Part shown: positions 41,155 through 49,770 of the stretch, one piece after another
Layout: the number at the start of each line of letters is the position of its first letter
Position numbering within the stretch: position 1 is the first letter of the stretch
NCBI RefSeq assembly: GCF_006539565.1
Contig: NZ_BJNG01000020.1
Location: 1-64,000 of the forward strand
Reading direction: 5' to 3'
DNA length: 64,000 nucleotides
DNA from: Pseudonocardia hydrocarbonoxydans
GTDB lineage: Bacteria > Actinomycetota > Actinomycetes > Mycobacteriales > Pseudonocardiaceae
Made by a program: the position numbers and the translations under genes
Notes under the pieces: generated by a model
Databases searched by the model: none
The model's input: the letters and a program-made list of their open reading frames with translations, nothing else
Told to the model about the DNA's origin: nothing

Positions 41155-42738
41155 GGGCAGCCAGAGCTGGGCGTCCCACATCTCCTGCGTGATCGGCACG
41201 CCGTTCATGATCGGCCAGAGCCACGCGAAGTTGGCGACGACCAGCCCCACCCACAGCCCGACCAGCAGCACCCCGGTCTGGCGGCGCTCGCGCGGGGCGT
41301 CGGCGCGGCCGAGGATCTCGCCCATCACGAGCACCGTGCCCAGCACCAGGAACGGGACCACCGGGGCCATGTAGAAGAAGTACATCTGGCGGTCGATGTT
41401 GACGAACCACGGCAGGATGCCCGCGCCGTAGCCGACGAGGACCGCGGCGTAGCGCCAGTCGTGCCGGGTGGCGACGCGCCAGACCGCGAGCCCCAGCACC
41501 GCGAACGCGGGCCACCACAGCGCCGGGGTGCCGAGGAGCATGACGGCGCTGACGCAGTCGCCGGTGCCGCAGCCGCCGACCTGCTCGCCGGAGGCGAAGT
41601 AGTAGAGCATCGGGCGCAGCCCCATCGGCCACGTCCACGGCTTGGACTCCCACGGGTGCTCGCCGCTCACCGCGGTGGTGAGCCCGGCGTGGAACTCCAG
41701 CACCTGGCTGCTGTAGTAGGCGAGCGCGCGCAGCGGGGCGGGCAGGAAGCCCGGGCCGCCCTCGGCGTAGCGGTCGATCGCGGTCTCGCTGCCGAACCAC
41801 GCCCACCAGCCCGACAGGTAGGCGAGCACCGGCACCACGGCCAGCGCCCACAGCGCGGGGCCCAGGTCGCGCACCACCGTGCCCCGCCACGGGTGCCGCA
41901 CGCCCGCGGAGCGCCGGGCCGTGAGGTCCCAGACCACGGCCAGGACGGCGAACGCGGCCAGCCAGTACAGCCCCGACCACTTCACCGCGCAGCCCAGCCC
42001 GAGCAGCACCCCGGTGGCCAGGCGCCACCAGCGCCAGCCCAGCCGCGGGCCGTACGGGGTGTCGTCGATCCGCCCCTGGGCGACGGCGAGCGCCATCCGC
42101 TCGCGCACGTCGTCGCGGTCACGGACCAGGGTGGCGAACGCGGCGAGGACGAACAGCGCCGCGAACGAGTCGAGCATGCCCATCCGCGACTGCACGTGCG
42201 ACAGGCCGTCGCCGATCAGCAGCACGCCCGCGACCGCGCCGAGCAGCGTCGAGCGGGTGAGCCGCCGCGCCACCCGCACGATCAGCAGGACGGCCAGCAC
42301 GCCGGAGAACGCCGACGCCGCGCGCCAGCCGAACCCGTCGTAGCCGAAGGCCAGCTCGCCCAGCGCGATGAGCTGCTTGCCCAGCGGCGGGTGCACGATC
42401 AGCTCGAAGCCCGGGTTGTCCTCGACGCCGCCGTTGCGCAGCATCTGCCAGGCCTGCGGCACGTAGTGCTTCTCGTCGAAGACCGGCGTGCCGCCGTCGG
42501 TGACCCGCCCGAGGTCGTGGAACCGGACCACCAGCGCCACCAGCGCCAGCCCGATCGCGACCACCCAGCCGCGCAGCCGGTCGGTGGGCGGCGGGGCACC
42601 GAGGAGCGCGGGCGTCAGCGGGGGCGCGGGCGTCAGCGGCGGTTCGGGGCCGAGGGGGACGCTGCCCGGCGTCGGCGTCCGGTCCTCGACCGGCACCGTC
42701 GCCACGCGGGTCCGCGCGGCGAGGGAGCGGTCGGTCAC
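41137..42738 (-). CDS. pmt: dolichyl-phosphate-mannose protein mannosyltransferase
   Basis: A 533-aa multispanning GT39 enzyme adding mannose from polyprenyl-phosphate-mannose to secreted proteins. The catalytic loop FDEKHYVPQAWQML holds the DE motif, and HPPLGKQLIALGELAFGYDG and the MIR-less C-terminal PMT_4TMC region (GAGILPWFVNIDRQMYFFYM) are present. A 50-residue Pro-rich cytoplasmic leader precedes the first helix. The GTG at 42738 avoids overlap with the rsmI promoter. Divergent from rsmI exactly as Rv1002c/Rv1003. Confidence 0.94.
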   Translation of the reverse strand: MTDRSLAARTRVATVPVEDRTPTPGSVPLGPEPPLTPAPPLTPALLGAPPPTDRLRGWVVAIGLALVALVVRFHDLGRVTDGGTPVFDEKHYVPQAWQMLRNGGVEDNPGFELIVHPPLGKQLIALGELAFGYDGFGWRAASAFSGVLAVLLIVRVARRLTRSTLLGAVAGVLLIGDGLSHVQSRMGMLDSFAALFVLAAFATLVRDRDDVRERMALAVAQGRIDDTPYGPRLGWRWWRLATGVLLGLGCAVKWSGLYWLAAFAVLAVVWDLTARRSAGVRHPWRGTVVRDLGPALWALAVVPVLAYLSGWWAWFGSETAIDRYAEGGPGFLPAPLRALAYYSSQVLEFHAGLTTAVSGEHPWESKPWTWPMGLRPMLYYFASGEQVGGCGTGDCVSAVMLLGTPALWWPAFAVLGLAVWRVATRHDWRYAAVLVGYGAGILPWFVNIDRQMYFFYMAPVVPFLVLGTVLVMGEILGRADAPRERRQTGVLLVGLWVGLVVANFAWLWPIMNGVPITQEMWDAQLWLPSWRAQ

Positions 42739-42760
42739 CGGCCCGATGGTAGGCCGCTCG

Positions 42761-42766
42761 TAGGGT
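42761..42766 (+). promoter_or_regulatory. -10 box TAGGGT of rsmI, leaderless
   Basis: TAGGGT ends seven bases before the ATG at 42774. Confidence 0.55.
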
Positions 42767-42773
42767 GGGTCAC

Positions 42774-43628
42774 ATGCCGACCGACGCCGAACCACCCGGG
42801 ATGCTGGTCGTGGCGGCCACTCCGCTCGGTGACGCGCGCGACGCGTCGGCGCGGCTGCGGGAGGCGATCGCCGGTGCCGACGTCGTCGCCGCCGAGGACA
42901 CGCGCCGCTTCCGGTCGCTCGCCGCGGCGCTCGGCGTCGCCGTCGGCGGGAAGGTGATCAGCCACTACGACGCCGTCGAGACCTCCCGCCTGCCCGGCCT
43001 GCTCGACGACGTGCGCGCCGGGCGCACCGTGCTGCTCGTGTCCGACGCCGGGATGCCCGCGGTGTCCGACCCCGGCTACCGGCTCGTCGCGGCGGCCGCC
43101 GACGAGGGGCTGCCGGTCACCTGCCTGCCGGGGCCCTCGGCCGTCACGACCGCGCTGGTGCTCTCCGGGCTGCCGGTGGAGCGGTTCTGCTTCGAGGGCT
43201 TCGCGCCGCGCCGGGGCGGGGAGCGCACGCGCTGGCTGACGACGCTGCTCGCCGAGCCCCGCGCCGTGGTGTTCTTCGAGTCGCCGCACCGCCTGGCCGA
43301 CACCCTCGCCGCCGCCGTCGACGTGCTGGGCCCCGACCGCCGCGCCGCGGTCTGCCGGGAGCTGACCAAGAAGCACGAGGAGGTGCTGCGCGGCCCGCTC
43401 GCGGAGCTGGCGGCGTGGGCGCGGGAGGGGCCGGTGCGCGGGGAGATCACGGTGGTGCTGGCCGGCGCCGCCCCGTCGGCCGCGCCGACGGTGGAGTCGC
43501 TGGTCGACGCGGTGGCCGAGCGGGTGGCCGACGGCGAGCGGCTCAAGGACGCCGTCGCCGCCGTGGCCGTGGCGGCCGGGGTGGCCAAACGCGACCTGTA
43601 CGAAGCGGCACTGGCCGCCCGCACCTGA
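42774..43628 (+). CDS. rsmI: 16S rRNA (cytidine-1402-2'-O) methyltransferase RsmI
   Basis: A 284-aa SAM-dependent methyltransferase of the tetrapyrrole-methylase fold that modifies C1402 in the ribosomal P site. Motifs: MLVVAATPLGDARDASARLR, AAEDTRRFRSLA, LVSDAGMPAVSDPGYRLV, LPGPSAVTTALVLSGLP, and EGFAPRRGGERTR. Length normal. The ATG at 42774 fits the leaderless promoter and the family N-terminus. Confidence 0.96.
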   Translation: MPTDAEPPGMLVVAATPLGDARDASARLREAIAGADVVAAEDTRRFRSLAAALGVAVGGKVISHYDAVETSRLPGLLDDVRAGRTVLLVSDAGMPAVSDPGYRLVAAAADEGLPVTCLPGPSAVTTALVLSGLPVERFCFEGFAPRRGGERTRWLTTLLAEPRAVVFFESPHRLADTLAAAVDVLGPDRRAAVCRELTKKHEEVLRGPLAELAAWAREGPVRGEITVVLAGAAPSAAPTVESLVDAVAERVADGERLKDAVAAVAVAAGVAKRDLYEAALAART

Positions 43629-43651
43629 CCCCCGCCCCCCCGCCCCCCCCG

Positions 43652-43710
43652 GGTTGCAGTGGGGTGGCTTCACTCCAACCCGGTTGCAGTAGAGCCACCC
43701 CACTGCAACC
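43652..43710. repeat. REP-like intergenic palindrome
   Basis: GGTTGCAGTGGGGTGGCT (43652-43669) has a perfect 18-base inverted copy at 43693-43710. The interior contains two further imperfect versions of the same unit (CACTCCAACC and GGTTGCAGTAGAG), so it looks like a tandem pair of short hairpin elements. It lies between convergent rsmI and the antiporter gene, flanked by C/G homopolymer runs, and may serve as a bidirectional terminator. Confidence 0.8.
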
Positions 43711-43742
43711 GGGGCGCGGGCGGGCCGGGGGGGGCGTGTCGG

Positions 43743-44939
43743 TCAGGTGCCCGCGGTCGGGGCCACGGCCGGGCGACGGGCGGGGGACAGCACCCGGCGG
43801 GCCACCGGCTCCACCACGCGGGCGGCGACCGGGCCGATCACCGCCATCAGCAGGACGTAGGTGGTGGCCAGGGCGGCGAGCCGGTCGTCGACGGCGGCGT
43901 AGCTCACCGCCAGCCCGGCGATGACGATGGAGAACTCGCCACGCGCGACGAGCGCGGCTCCGGCCCGGGCGCGGCCGAGCGGGCCGATGCCCTGCCGCCG
44001 GGCGGCCCACCAGCCCGTCGCGATCTTGGTGACGGTGGTGGAGACGGCGAGCACGACGGCCCAGCCGAGCATGGCGGGGATCGTGGAGGGGTCGGTGTTG
44101 AGCCCGAACACGACGAAGAACACCGCGGCGAACAGGTCGCGCAGCGGTTCGAGCAGCTTCGTGGCGTTCTCCGCGGTGGACCCGGAGATCGCGATGCCGA
44201 GCAGGAACGCCCCCACCGCGGCCGAGACCTGCATGGCCTGGGCGAACCCGGCGACGAGCAGCGCGAGCCCGAGCACCTTGAGCAGGAAGACCTCGCGGTC
44301 CGGGGAGTCGACGAGCGCGGAGACGTAGCGGCCGTAGCGCAGCGCCACCAGCAGCACGACGGCCAGCACCGCCACCGAGACCCCGACGGCGGTGAGCCCG
44401 CCGACCAGCGACACCCCGATCAGCACCGCGGTGAGGATCGGCAGGTAGACGGCCATGACGAGGTCCTCGAACACGAGGATCGACAGCACGACCGGGGTCT
44501 CGCGGTTGCCCAGGCGGCCCAGGTCGCCGAGCACCTTGGCGATGATCCCGGACGAGGAGATGTAGGTGACGCCGCCGAGCACCAGCGCCCCGACCGGCCC
44601 CCACCCCAGCACCAGTGCCACGGCGACGCCCGGTGCGGCGTTGAGCACGATGTCGAGCAGCCCGGCCGTCCAGGACCGCTTCAGCCCGGTGACGAGCTCG
44701 GCCGCGGAGTACTCCAGCCCGAGCAGCAGGAGCAGCAGCACGACGCCGACCTCACCGGCCAGGGTCGTGAACTCCTCGATGCCGCCGAGCGGGACGATCC
44801 CGCCGTTGCCGAAGGCGAGGCCGCCGACCAGGTAGAGCGGGATCGGCGAGAGCCCGATCCGGCCGGCGAGGCGGCCCAGCAGCCCGAGCACGAAGAAGAC
44901 GGCGCCGAGCTCCAGCAGGTGCAGGGCCGATTCCTCCAC
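43743..44939 (-). CDS. khtU: K+/H+ antiporter membrane subunit (KhtU/CPA2)
   Basis: A 398-aa cation:proton antiporter with 12-13 helices. CPA2 features: PLYLVGGLAFGNGGIVPLGG, LLLLLLGLEYSAAELVTGLK, ISSSGIIAKVLGDLGRLGNR and the FEDLVMAVYLPIL motif with conserved Asp. It lacks the RCK domain of KefB because that role is supplied by the upstream gene, from which it is separated by three bases. Likely exports K+ in response to pH or nucleotide signals. Confidence 0.88.
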   Translation of the reverse strand: MEESALHLLELGAVFFVLGLLGRLAGRIGLSPIPLYLVGGLAFGNGGIVPLGGIEEFTTLAGEVGVVLLLLLLGLEYSAAELVTGLKRSWTAGLLDIVLNAAPGVAVALVLGWGPVGALVLGGVTYISSSGIIAKVLGDLGRLGNRETPVVLSILVFEDLVMAVYLPILTAVLIGVSLVGGLTAVGVSVAVLAVVLLVALRYGRYVSALVDSPDREVFLLKVLGLALLVAGFAQAMQVSAAVGAFLLGIAISGSTAENATKLLEPLRDLFAAVFFVVFGLNTDPSTIPAMLGWAVVLAVSTTVTKIATGWWAARRQGIGPLGRARAGAALVARGEFSIVIAGLAVSYAAVDDRLAALATTYVLLMAVIGPVAARVVEPVARRVLSPARRPAVAPTAGT

Positions 44940-44942
44940 GGG

Positions 44943-45419
44943 TCAGCCCTTCTTCAGGATCGCGACGGCGTCGTCGAGCCCTTCCGTCGTGCCGACGGTG
45001 ACCATCAGGTCGCCGGCGGTCAGGGTGAAGTCCGGCCCGGGGGACGGATGGACCTGGCCCGCGCGCATCACCGCGACGACGGACACCCCGGTGCGCGTGC
45101 GTAGGGCGGTGTCGCCCAGCGTGCGCCCGTCGAACGGCGGCCCGACCGGGATCTGCCGGGTGTGGATCCCCGGCAGCTCGGCGTGCTCCTCGCGCAGCTG
45201 CGCGACGAGCTGGGGCGCGCCCAGGAGGTTGGCCAGCGCGGCGGCCTCGTCCGCGGACAGCCCGATCTCGGCGAGGCAGGCGTCCGGGTCGTCCTCGTGG
45301 GAGACGATCAGCTCGATCTTGCCGTCGCGGTGCGTCACCACGCCGACGCGCCGCCCACCGCGCAGCGCGAAGTCCTTGCGTACCCCGATCCCCGGGAGCG
45401 GGGTCACCTCGACGTTCAC
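44943..45419 (-). CDS. khtT: KhtT-like antiporter regulatory subunit (TrkA-C)
   Basis: A 158-aa soluble protein. The N-terminal domain (VNVEVTPLPGIGVRKDFALR) resembles KhtT, and the C-terminal RCK_C/TrkA-C domain is IPVGPPFDGRTLGDTALRTR with AGDLMVTVGTTEGLDDAVAI. KhtT inhibits its antiporter and in Bacillus binds c-di-AMP; ligand binding here is inferred. GTG at 45419 chosen; another GTG lies three codons upstream. Confidence 0.85.
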   Translation of the reverse strand: MNVEVTPLPGIGVRKDFALRGGRRVGVVTHRDGKIELIVSHEDDPDACLAEIGLSADEAAALANLLGAPQLVAQLREEHAELPGIHTRQIPVGPPFDGRTLGDTALRTRTGVSVVAVMRAGQVHPSPGPDFTLTAGDLMVTVGTTEGLDDAVAILKKG

Positions 45420-45439
45420 GGCGCCCACGATAACCGCCG

Positions 45440-45445
45440 TACACT
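45440..45445 (+). promoter_or_regulatory. -10 box TACACT, leaderless
   Basis: TACACT ends seven bases before the ATG at 45453. Confidence 0.5.
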
Positions 45446-45452
45446 GCGCGAC

Positions 45453-46007
45453 ATGCGCGTCGTCATGTTGGAGGCCCCGCAGGCGCTGCTCGACGAGCGC
45501 CGCCGGCTGGGCCTCGACGGCCGCGACGAGATGTGGGACGGAGTGCTGCACGTGGTCCCACCGGCCGGAGGACCGCACCAGGGTCTGAGCAGTGAGTTCT
45601 TCGGGATGATGTTCGGTGTGGCGAAGGCCCGCGGGCTGGTGCCCCGGATGGAGACCGGCCTGTTCCGCACCGCCGACGACTATCGCGTGCCCGACCAGCT
45701 CTACTGCCGCCCCGAGCACCTCAGCGACCGCGGCGCCGAGGGTGCCGAGCTCGTCGTGGAGGTCCGCTCCGAGGACGACGAGACCTACCGCAAGCTGCCG
45801 TTCTTCGCCGCCCTGGGCGTCCGCGAGGTGCTGGTGCTGCACCCGACGCCGCGCCGGGCCGAGCTGTACCGCCTGGTCGAGGACCGGTTGCTGCCCGTCC
45901 AGGCCGACGCGGCCGGGGAGCTGGCCTCCGACGTCCTCGGTGTGCGGGTCCGGGCCGTGCCCGACGCCCTGCGGCTGACCTGGGACGGCGGGTCCGCCGA
46001 CGTGTGA
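45453..46007 (+). CDS. Uma2 family (DUF820) PD-(D/E)XK nuclease-fold protein
   Basis: A 184-aa protein of the Uma2 family. The fold core is WDGVLHVVPPAGGPHQGLSS, the metal site VPDQLYCRPE, and the second strand AELVVEVRSEDDETYRKLPF with FFAALGVREVLVLHPTPRRA. The family is abundant in cyanobacteria and actinomycetes and has an endonuclease-like active site, but no established role. Own promoter, divergent from khtT. Confidence 0.88.
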   Translation: MRVVMLEAPQALLDERRRLGLDGRDEMWDGVLHVVPPAGGPHQGLSSEFFGMMFGVAKARGLVPRMETGLFRTADDYRVPDQLYCRPEHLSDRGAEGAELVVEVRSEDDETYRKLPFFAALGVREVLVLHPTPRRAELYRLVEDRLLPVQADAAGELASDVLGVRVRAVPDALRLTWDGGSADV

Positions 46008-46057
46008 CACCGTGCGCCGCACGGTTGGGCGGCGGTGGATCACGGGTAGAGGTGTTC

Positions 46058-47422
46058 ATGACGTCACCCCACGTCCTGGTCCTGTTCGGCGCGTCCGGCG
46101 ACCTGGCGAAGCGCAAGCTGTTCCCCGGCCTGTTCCGCCTGCACTGCTCGGGCCTGCTCCCCGACGTCCGGATCATCGGCACCGGGCGCCACTCCCCGGG
46201 CTCCGACGAGGAGTTCCGCGCGTCCGTCGAGCCCGAGGACGCGGGCGAGGGATGGGCGGAGTTCGCCGAGGGCGTCCGGTTCGTCGTCTCCTCCGCGGAC
46301 GACGGCGACGAGCTCGCGGCCGCCGTCGAGCAGGCGGAGAAGGAGCTCGGCGGCGGCGACGTGCGGCGGCTGCTCTACCTCTCGGTGCCCCCGTCGGCGA
46401 TGGAACCGATGATCGCCATGCTCGACGCGACCGGCCTCGCGCAGCGCGCGCACCTGGTGCTGGAGAAGCCGTTCGGCAGCGACCTGGACTCGGCGCGCTC
46501 GCTCAACCGGGCCGTCCTGGGCACCTTCGCCGAGGACGACGTCTTCCGCATCGACCACTTCCTGGGCAAGGAGTCGGTGCAGAACATCCTCGCGCTGCGC
46601 TTCGGCAACGGGCTGATGGAGCCGGTCTGGAACGCCCGGCACGTGGCCTACGTCCAGATCGACGTGCCCGAGGAGATCGGGATCGAGGGCCGGGCGTCGT
46701 TCATGGAGTCCACCGGCACGTTCCGCGACATGATCTCCACGCACCTGTTCCAGCTGCTGGGGTTCGTTGCGCTGGAGCCCCCGCCCGCCCTCGACGCCGG
46801 CGCGCTGCACGAGCGCAAGGCCGAGGTGTTCGGCGCGGTCCGGCCGCTGGACCCGGAGCGGGTCGTGTTCGGGCAGTACGCGGGCTACCGCGACGAGGAC
46901 GGCGTCGACGACGACTCGCGCGTCGAGACGTTCGTGGCGATCGAGGCGTTCGTCGACAACCCGCGGTGGGAGGGCGTGCCGTTCCTGCTGCGCACCGGCA
47001 AGTGCCTGGGCGCGACCCGGCGGACGATCACGCTCGGATTCCGCGAGCCGCCGCTGGCGATGTTCGCGGGGGAGACCGGCGGCGCCCCGAACGAGCTGGT
47101 GCTGGAGCTGACCGACTCCCCGCGCATCTCCCTCGACATCCGCACCAAGACCCCGGGCCCGGACCTCGCACTCGAGCCGCACACCCTCTCGGTGCGCTTC
47201 GGCGGGGAGGACTCGCTCGAGGCCTACGAGAAGCTGCTGCTCGACGCGATGGCCGGTGACCACACGCTGTTCACCAGCACCCGCGAGGTCGAGCGGCTGT
47301 GGGAGCTGTGCGATCCGGTGCTGGCCGACCCGCCCACCGCCCAGGTCTACGAGCCCGGGTCCTGGGGGCCGCAGGAGGCGCTCGACCTGGCCGGGGAGCG
47401 CGGCTGGCGGCTGCCGGGATGA
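46058..47422 (+). CDS. zwf: glucose-6-phosphate dehydrogenase
   Basis: A 454-aa enzyme oxidising glucose-6-phosphate to 6-phosphogluconolactone with NADP+ in the pentose phosphate pathway. Cofactor motif FGASGDLAKRKLFPGLFRLH; substrate motif EKPFGSDL; catalytic RIDHFLGKESVQNI with the His of the active site. Not clustered with opcA, tal or pgl, so it may be a second isozyme; compared with a classical Zwf of about 500 aa it is slightly short. Its stop overlaps the GH15 start. ATG 46058 chosen; a GTG lies two codons upstream. Confidence 0.93.
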   Translation: MTSPHVLVLFGASGDLAKRKLFPGLFRLHCSGLLPDVRIIGTGRHSPGSDEEFRASVEPEDAGEGWAEFAEGVRFVVSSADDGDELAAAVEQAEKELGGGDVRRLLYLSVPPSAMEPMIAMLDATGLAQRAHLVLEKPFGSDLDSARSLNRAVLGTFAEDDVFRIDHFLGKESVQNILALRFGNGLMEPVWNARHVAYVQIDVPEEIGIEGRASFMESTGTFRDMISTHLFQLLGFVALEPPPALDAGALHERKAEVFGAVRPLDPERVVFGQYAGYRDEDGVDDDSRVETFVAIEAFVDNPRWEGVPFLLRTGKCLGATRRTITLGFREPPLAMFAGETGGAPNELVLELTDSPRISLDIRTKTPGPDLALEPHTLSVRFGGEDSLEAYEKLLLDAMAGDHTLFTSTREVERLWELCDPVLADPPTAQVYEPGSWGPQEALDLAGERGWRLPG

Positions 47423-49197
47423 CCGACCTCCCGATCGCCGAGCACGGGCTGGTCGGCGACCTGCGCTCGGCCGCGCTGGTGGGCACCGACGGCACCGTCG
47501 ACTGGTTCTGCCCCGGCCGCTTCGACGCGCCCAGCGTGTTCGCCGCCGTCCTCGACACCGAGCGCGGTGGGCACTGGACGATGGCCCCGACCTGCGAGGT
47601 CGCCTCGCGCACCCAGTTCTACTACCCGGACTCCGCGGTGCTGGTCACCCGCTTCCTCACCGAGCACGGGATCGTCGAGTGCCAGGACTTCATGCCGGTC
47701 GGCGACGGGCCGCAGCAGCTGGTGCGGCGGGTGCGCAACGTCCGCGGCGAGGTCGTGATGCGCACCGCCGTCGCGCCGCGTCCCGGGTACGGGCGCGAAC
47801 GGGCCGTGGCGAAGGACGTGCCCGGCGGCGTCCTGTTCACCTCCGACGACCTGGTGCTCACGCTCGGCGCGTCGGTCGACCTGACGGCGGGCGACGCCGA
47901 CGCGTCCGGGGAGTTCCGGCTCGCGGCGGGGGAGGGCGCGCTGTTCGTGCTGACCGTCGGGGACCCGGCGGACGAGGTGCCCGACGACCTCACGCCGTCC
48001 GGCGTCGACGGGCTGTTCGCCGCCACCCTGGAGTTCTGGCGCGACTGGCTCGCGACCTCGACCTACACCGGGCGCTGGCGCGAGATGGTGCACCGCTCGG
48101 CGATCACGCTGAAGCTGCTCACCCACGAGCCGACCGGCGCGATCGTCGCCGCGCCCACGATGGGCCTGCCCGAGGAGATCGGCGGCGAGCGCAACTGGGA
48201 CTACCGCTACGTCTGGCTGCGCGACGCCGCGTTCTCGCTGTACGCGTTGCTGCGCATGGGGTTCACCCGCGAGGCGGACGCGTTCGTCGGCTGGCTGACC
48301 GACCGCTTCACCGAGCCCCGCGACGGCGAACGCGGCCCGCTGCGCGTGCTGTACACCATCGACGGCGACCCGCCGCCCGCCGAGACCGGGCTCGACCACC
48401 TGGACGGCTACCGCGGCTCCGCACCGGTGCTGGCCGGCAACGGGGCGGGCGACCAGCTCCAGCTCGACGTCTACGGCGAGATCATCGACTCGATCTACCT
48501 CTACGACAAGTACGGCGCCGGGATCTCCCACGACGACTGGGAGAACCTGTGCACGGTGATCGACTGGCTGCGGGAGCACTGGGACCAGCCCGACGAGGGC
48601 ATCTGGGAGACCCGCGGCGGGCGCGGCGACCACGTCCACTCGCGGCTGATGTGCTGGGTCGCGCTGGAGCGCATGATCCGCATGGCGCGCCGCCGCGGCC
48701 TGCCCGGCGACCTCACCGGCTGGACCACCACCCGCGACGCGATCTACCACCAGATCATGGACCGCGGCTGGGACGCCGAGCGCGCCACCTTCGTGCAGCG
48801 CTACGGCGCCGCGACCCTCGACGCATCGGTGCTGCTCATGCCGATGGTCAAGTTCGTGGCCCCGACCGAGCCCCGGTTCGCCTCGACGCTGCGCGCGATC
48901 GAGGAGGAGCTCGTCGTCGACACGCTGGTGTTCCGCTACGACGCCCCGGACGGCATCGACGGCGACGAGGGCACGTTCTCGATGTGCTCGTTCTGGTACG
49001 TCGAGGCGCTCACCCGGGCCGGTCGGCTGCCGGAGGCGCGGGTGGCGCTGGAGAAGATGTTCACCTACGCCAACCACCTCGGGCTCTACGCCGAGGAGAT
49101 CGGCCTGACCGGCGACCAGCTCGGCAACTTCCCCCAGGCGTTCACGCACCTGTCGCTGATCAGCGCGGCGATCAACCTGGACCGGGCGCTGGGCTGA
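47419..49197 (+). CDS. GH15 family glycoside hydrolase (trehalase/glucoamylase-like)
   Basis: A 592-aa GH15 enzyme. N-terminal beta domain (PIAEHGLVGDLRSAALVGTD, then VDWFCPGRFDAPSVFAAVLD). The alpha/alpha barrel carries NWDYRYVWLRDAAFSLYALL (with the catalytic-region Asp), GRGDHVHSRLMCWVALERMI and the second acid region DGDEGTFSMCSFWYVEALTR; end LGNFPQAFTHLSLISAAINL. Mycobacterial GH15 proteins of this design hydrolyse trehalose. The ATG inside the zwf stop couples the two, which would feed released glucose (after phosphorylation) to the NADPH-generating step. Confidence 0.9.
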   Translation: MTDLPIAEHGLVGDLRSAALVGTDGTVDWFCPGRFDAPSVFAAVLDTERGGHWTMAPTCEVASRTQFYYPDSAVLVTRFLTEHGIVECQDFMPVGDGPQQLVRRVRNVRGEVVMRTAVAPRPGYGRERAVAKDVPGGVLFTSDDLVLTLGASVDLTAGDADASGEFRLAAGEGALFVLTVGDPADEVPDDLTPSGVDGLFAATLEFWRDWLATSTYTGRWREMVHRSAITLKLLTHEPTGAIVAAPTMGLPEEIGGERNWDYRYVWLRDAAFSLYALLRMGFTREADAFVGWLTDRFTEPRDGERGPLRVLYTIDGDPPPAETGLDHLDGYRGSAPVLAGNGAGDQLQLDVYGEIIDSIYLYDKYGAGISHDDWENLCTVIDWLREHWDQPDEGIWETRGGRGDHVHSRLMCWVALERMIRMARRRGLPGDLTGWTTTRDAIYHQIMDRGWDAERATFVQRYGAATLDASVLLMPMVKFVAPTEPRFASTLRAIEEELVVDTLVFRYDAPDGIDGDEGTFSMCSFWYVEALTRAGRLPEARVALEKMFTYANHLGLYAEEIGLTGDQLGNFPQAFTHLSLISAAINLDRALG

Positions 49198-49198
49198 G

Positions 49199-49732
49199 TC
49201 ACCCCGACCGCCGCGCCCGGTAGGCCGCGGCGGCGACCCGGTTGCCGCAGGCGGTGCTGCAGAAGCGGCGCGAGCGGTTGCGGGAGAGGTCGACCACGAC
49301 CCCCTCGCAGGTGTCGTCGGCGCAGACCGCCAGCCGCCCCAGCTCGTCGGCGCGGATGACGTCGACCATCGCCATCGCGGTCTCCACCGCGATCCGGTCG
49401 GCCAGCGGAGCGGCGGCGTCGGTGGCGTGCAGGTGGTAGTCCCAGCCGTCGTGGCGGACCAGCTGCGGGCGGGCGTCGCGCTCGGCCAGCGTGCGGTTGA
49501 CCAGCCGCACCGCGGTGTCGCGGTCGGCGGTGAGCAGCTCGCGCAGGGGGCCGCGCAGGGCCCGGACGGCCGCGAGCTCGGCGGCGTCGCGGGCGTGCGC
49601 GCCGGTGTAGCGGAACTCGGTGTAGAACGCGTCGAGTTCCGCGACGGTCGTCAACGTGTCGGGCTCCAGCGCGGAGTTCGCGAGGACCGCAGCGGCCTGC
49701 AACGCCATGTCCGTATCATGGGTGAAGACCAC
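49199..49732 (-). CDS. CGNR zinc finger protein
   Basis: A 177-aa protein. The N-terminal ABATE-like domain (AELDAFYTEFRYTGAHARDA, then RALRGPLRELL) binds stress ligands in some members. The C-terminal CGNR finger is CADDTCEGVVVDLSRNRSRR followed by FCSTACGNRVAAAAYRARR. Probable transcription regulator. Start GTG 49732 or ATG 49708. Divergent from an EamA exporter, its likely target. Confidence 0.9.
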   Translation of the reverse strand: MVFTHDTDMALQAAAVLANSALEPDTLTTVAELDAFYTEFRYTGAHARDAAELAAVRALRGPLRELLTADRDTAVRLVNRTLAERDARPQLVRHDGWDYHLHATDAAAPLADRIAVETAMAMVDVIRADELGRLAVCADDTCEGVVVDLSRNRSRRFCSTACGNRVAAAAYRARRSG

Positions 49733-49756
49733 GTTGACACCTTACGGCACGACACC

Positions 49757-49762
49757 TAGCGT
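49757..49762 (+). promoter_or_regulatory. -10 box TAGCGT of the EamA gene
   Basis: TAGCGT ends eight bases before the ATG at 49771 (an out-of-frame ATG lies between), consistent with a leaderless or near-leaderless transcript. Confidence 0.45.
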
Positions 49763-49770
49763 CATGACCC

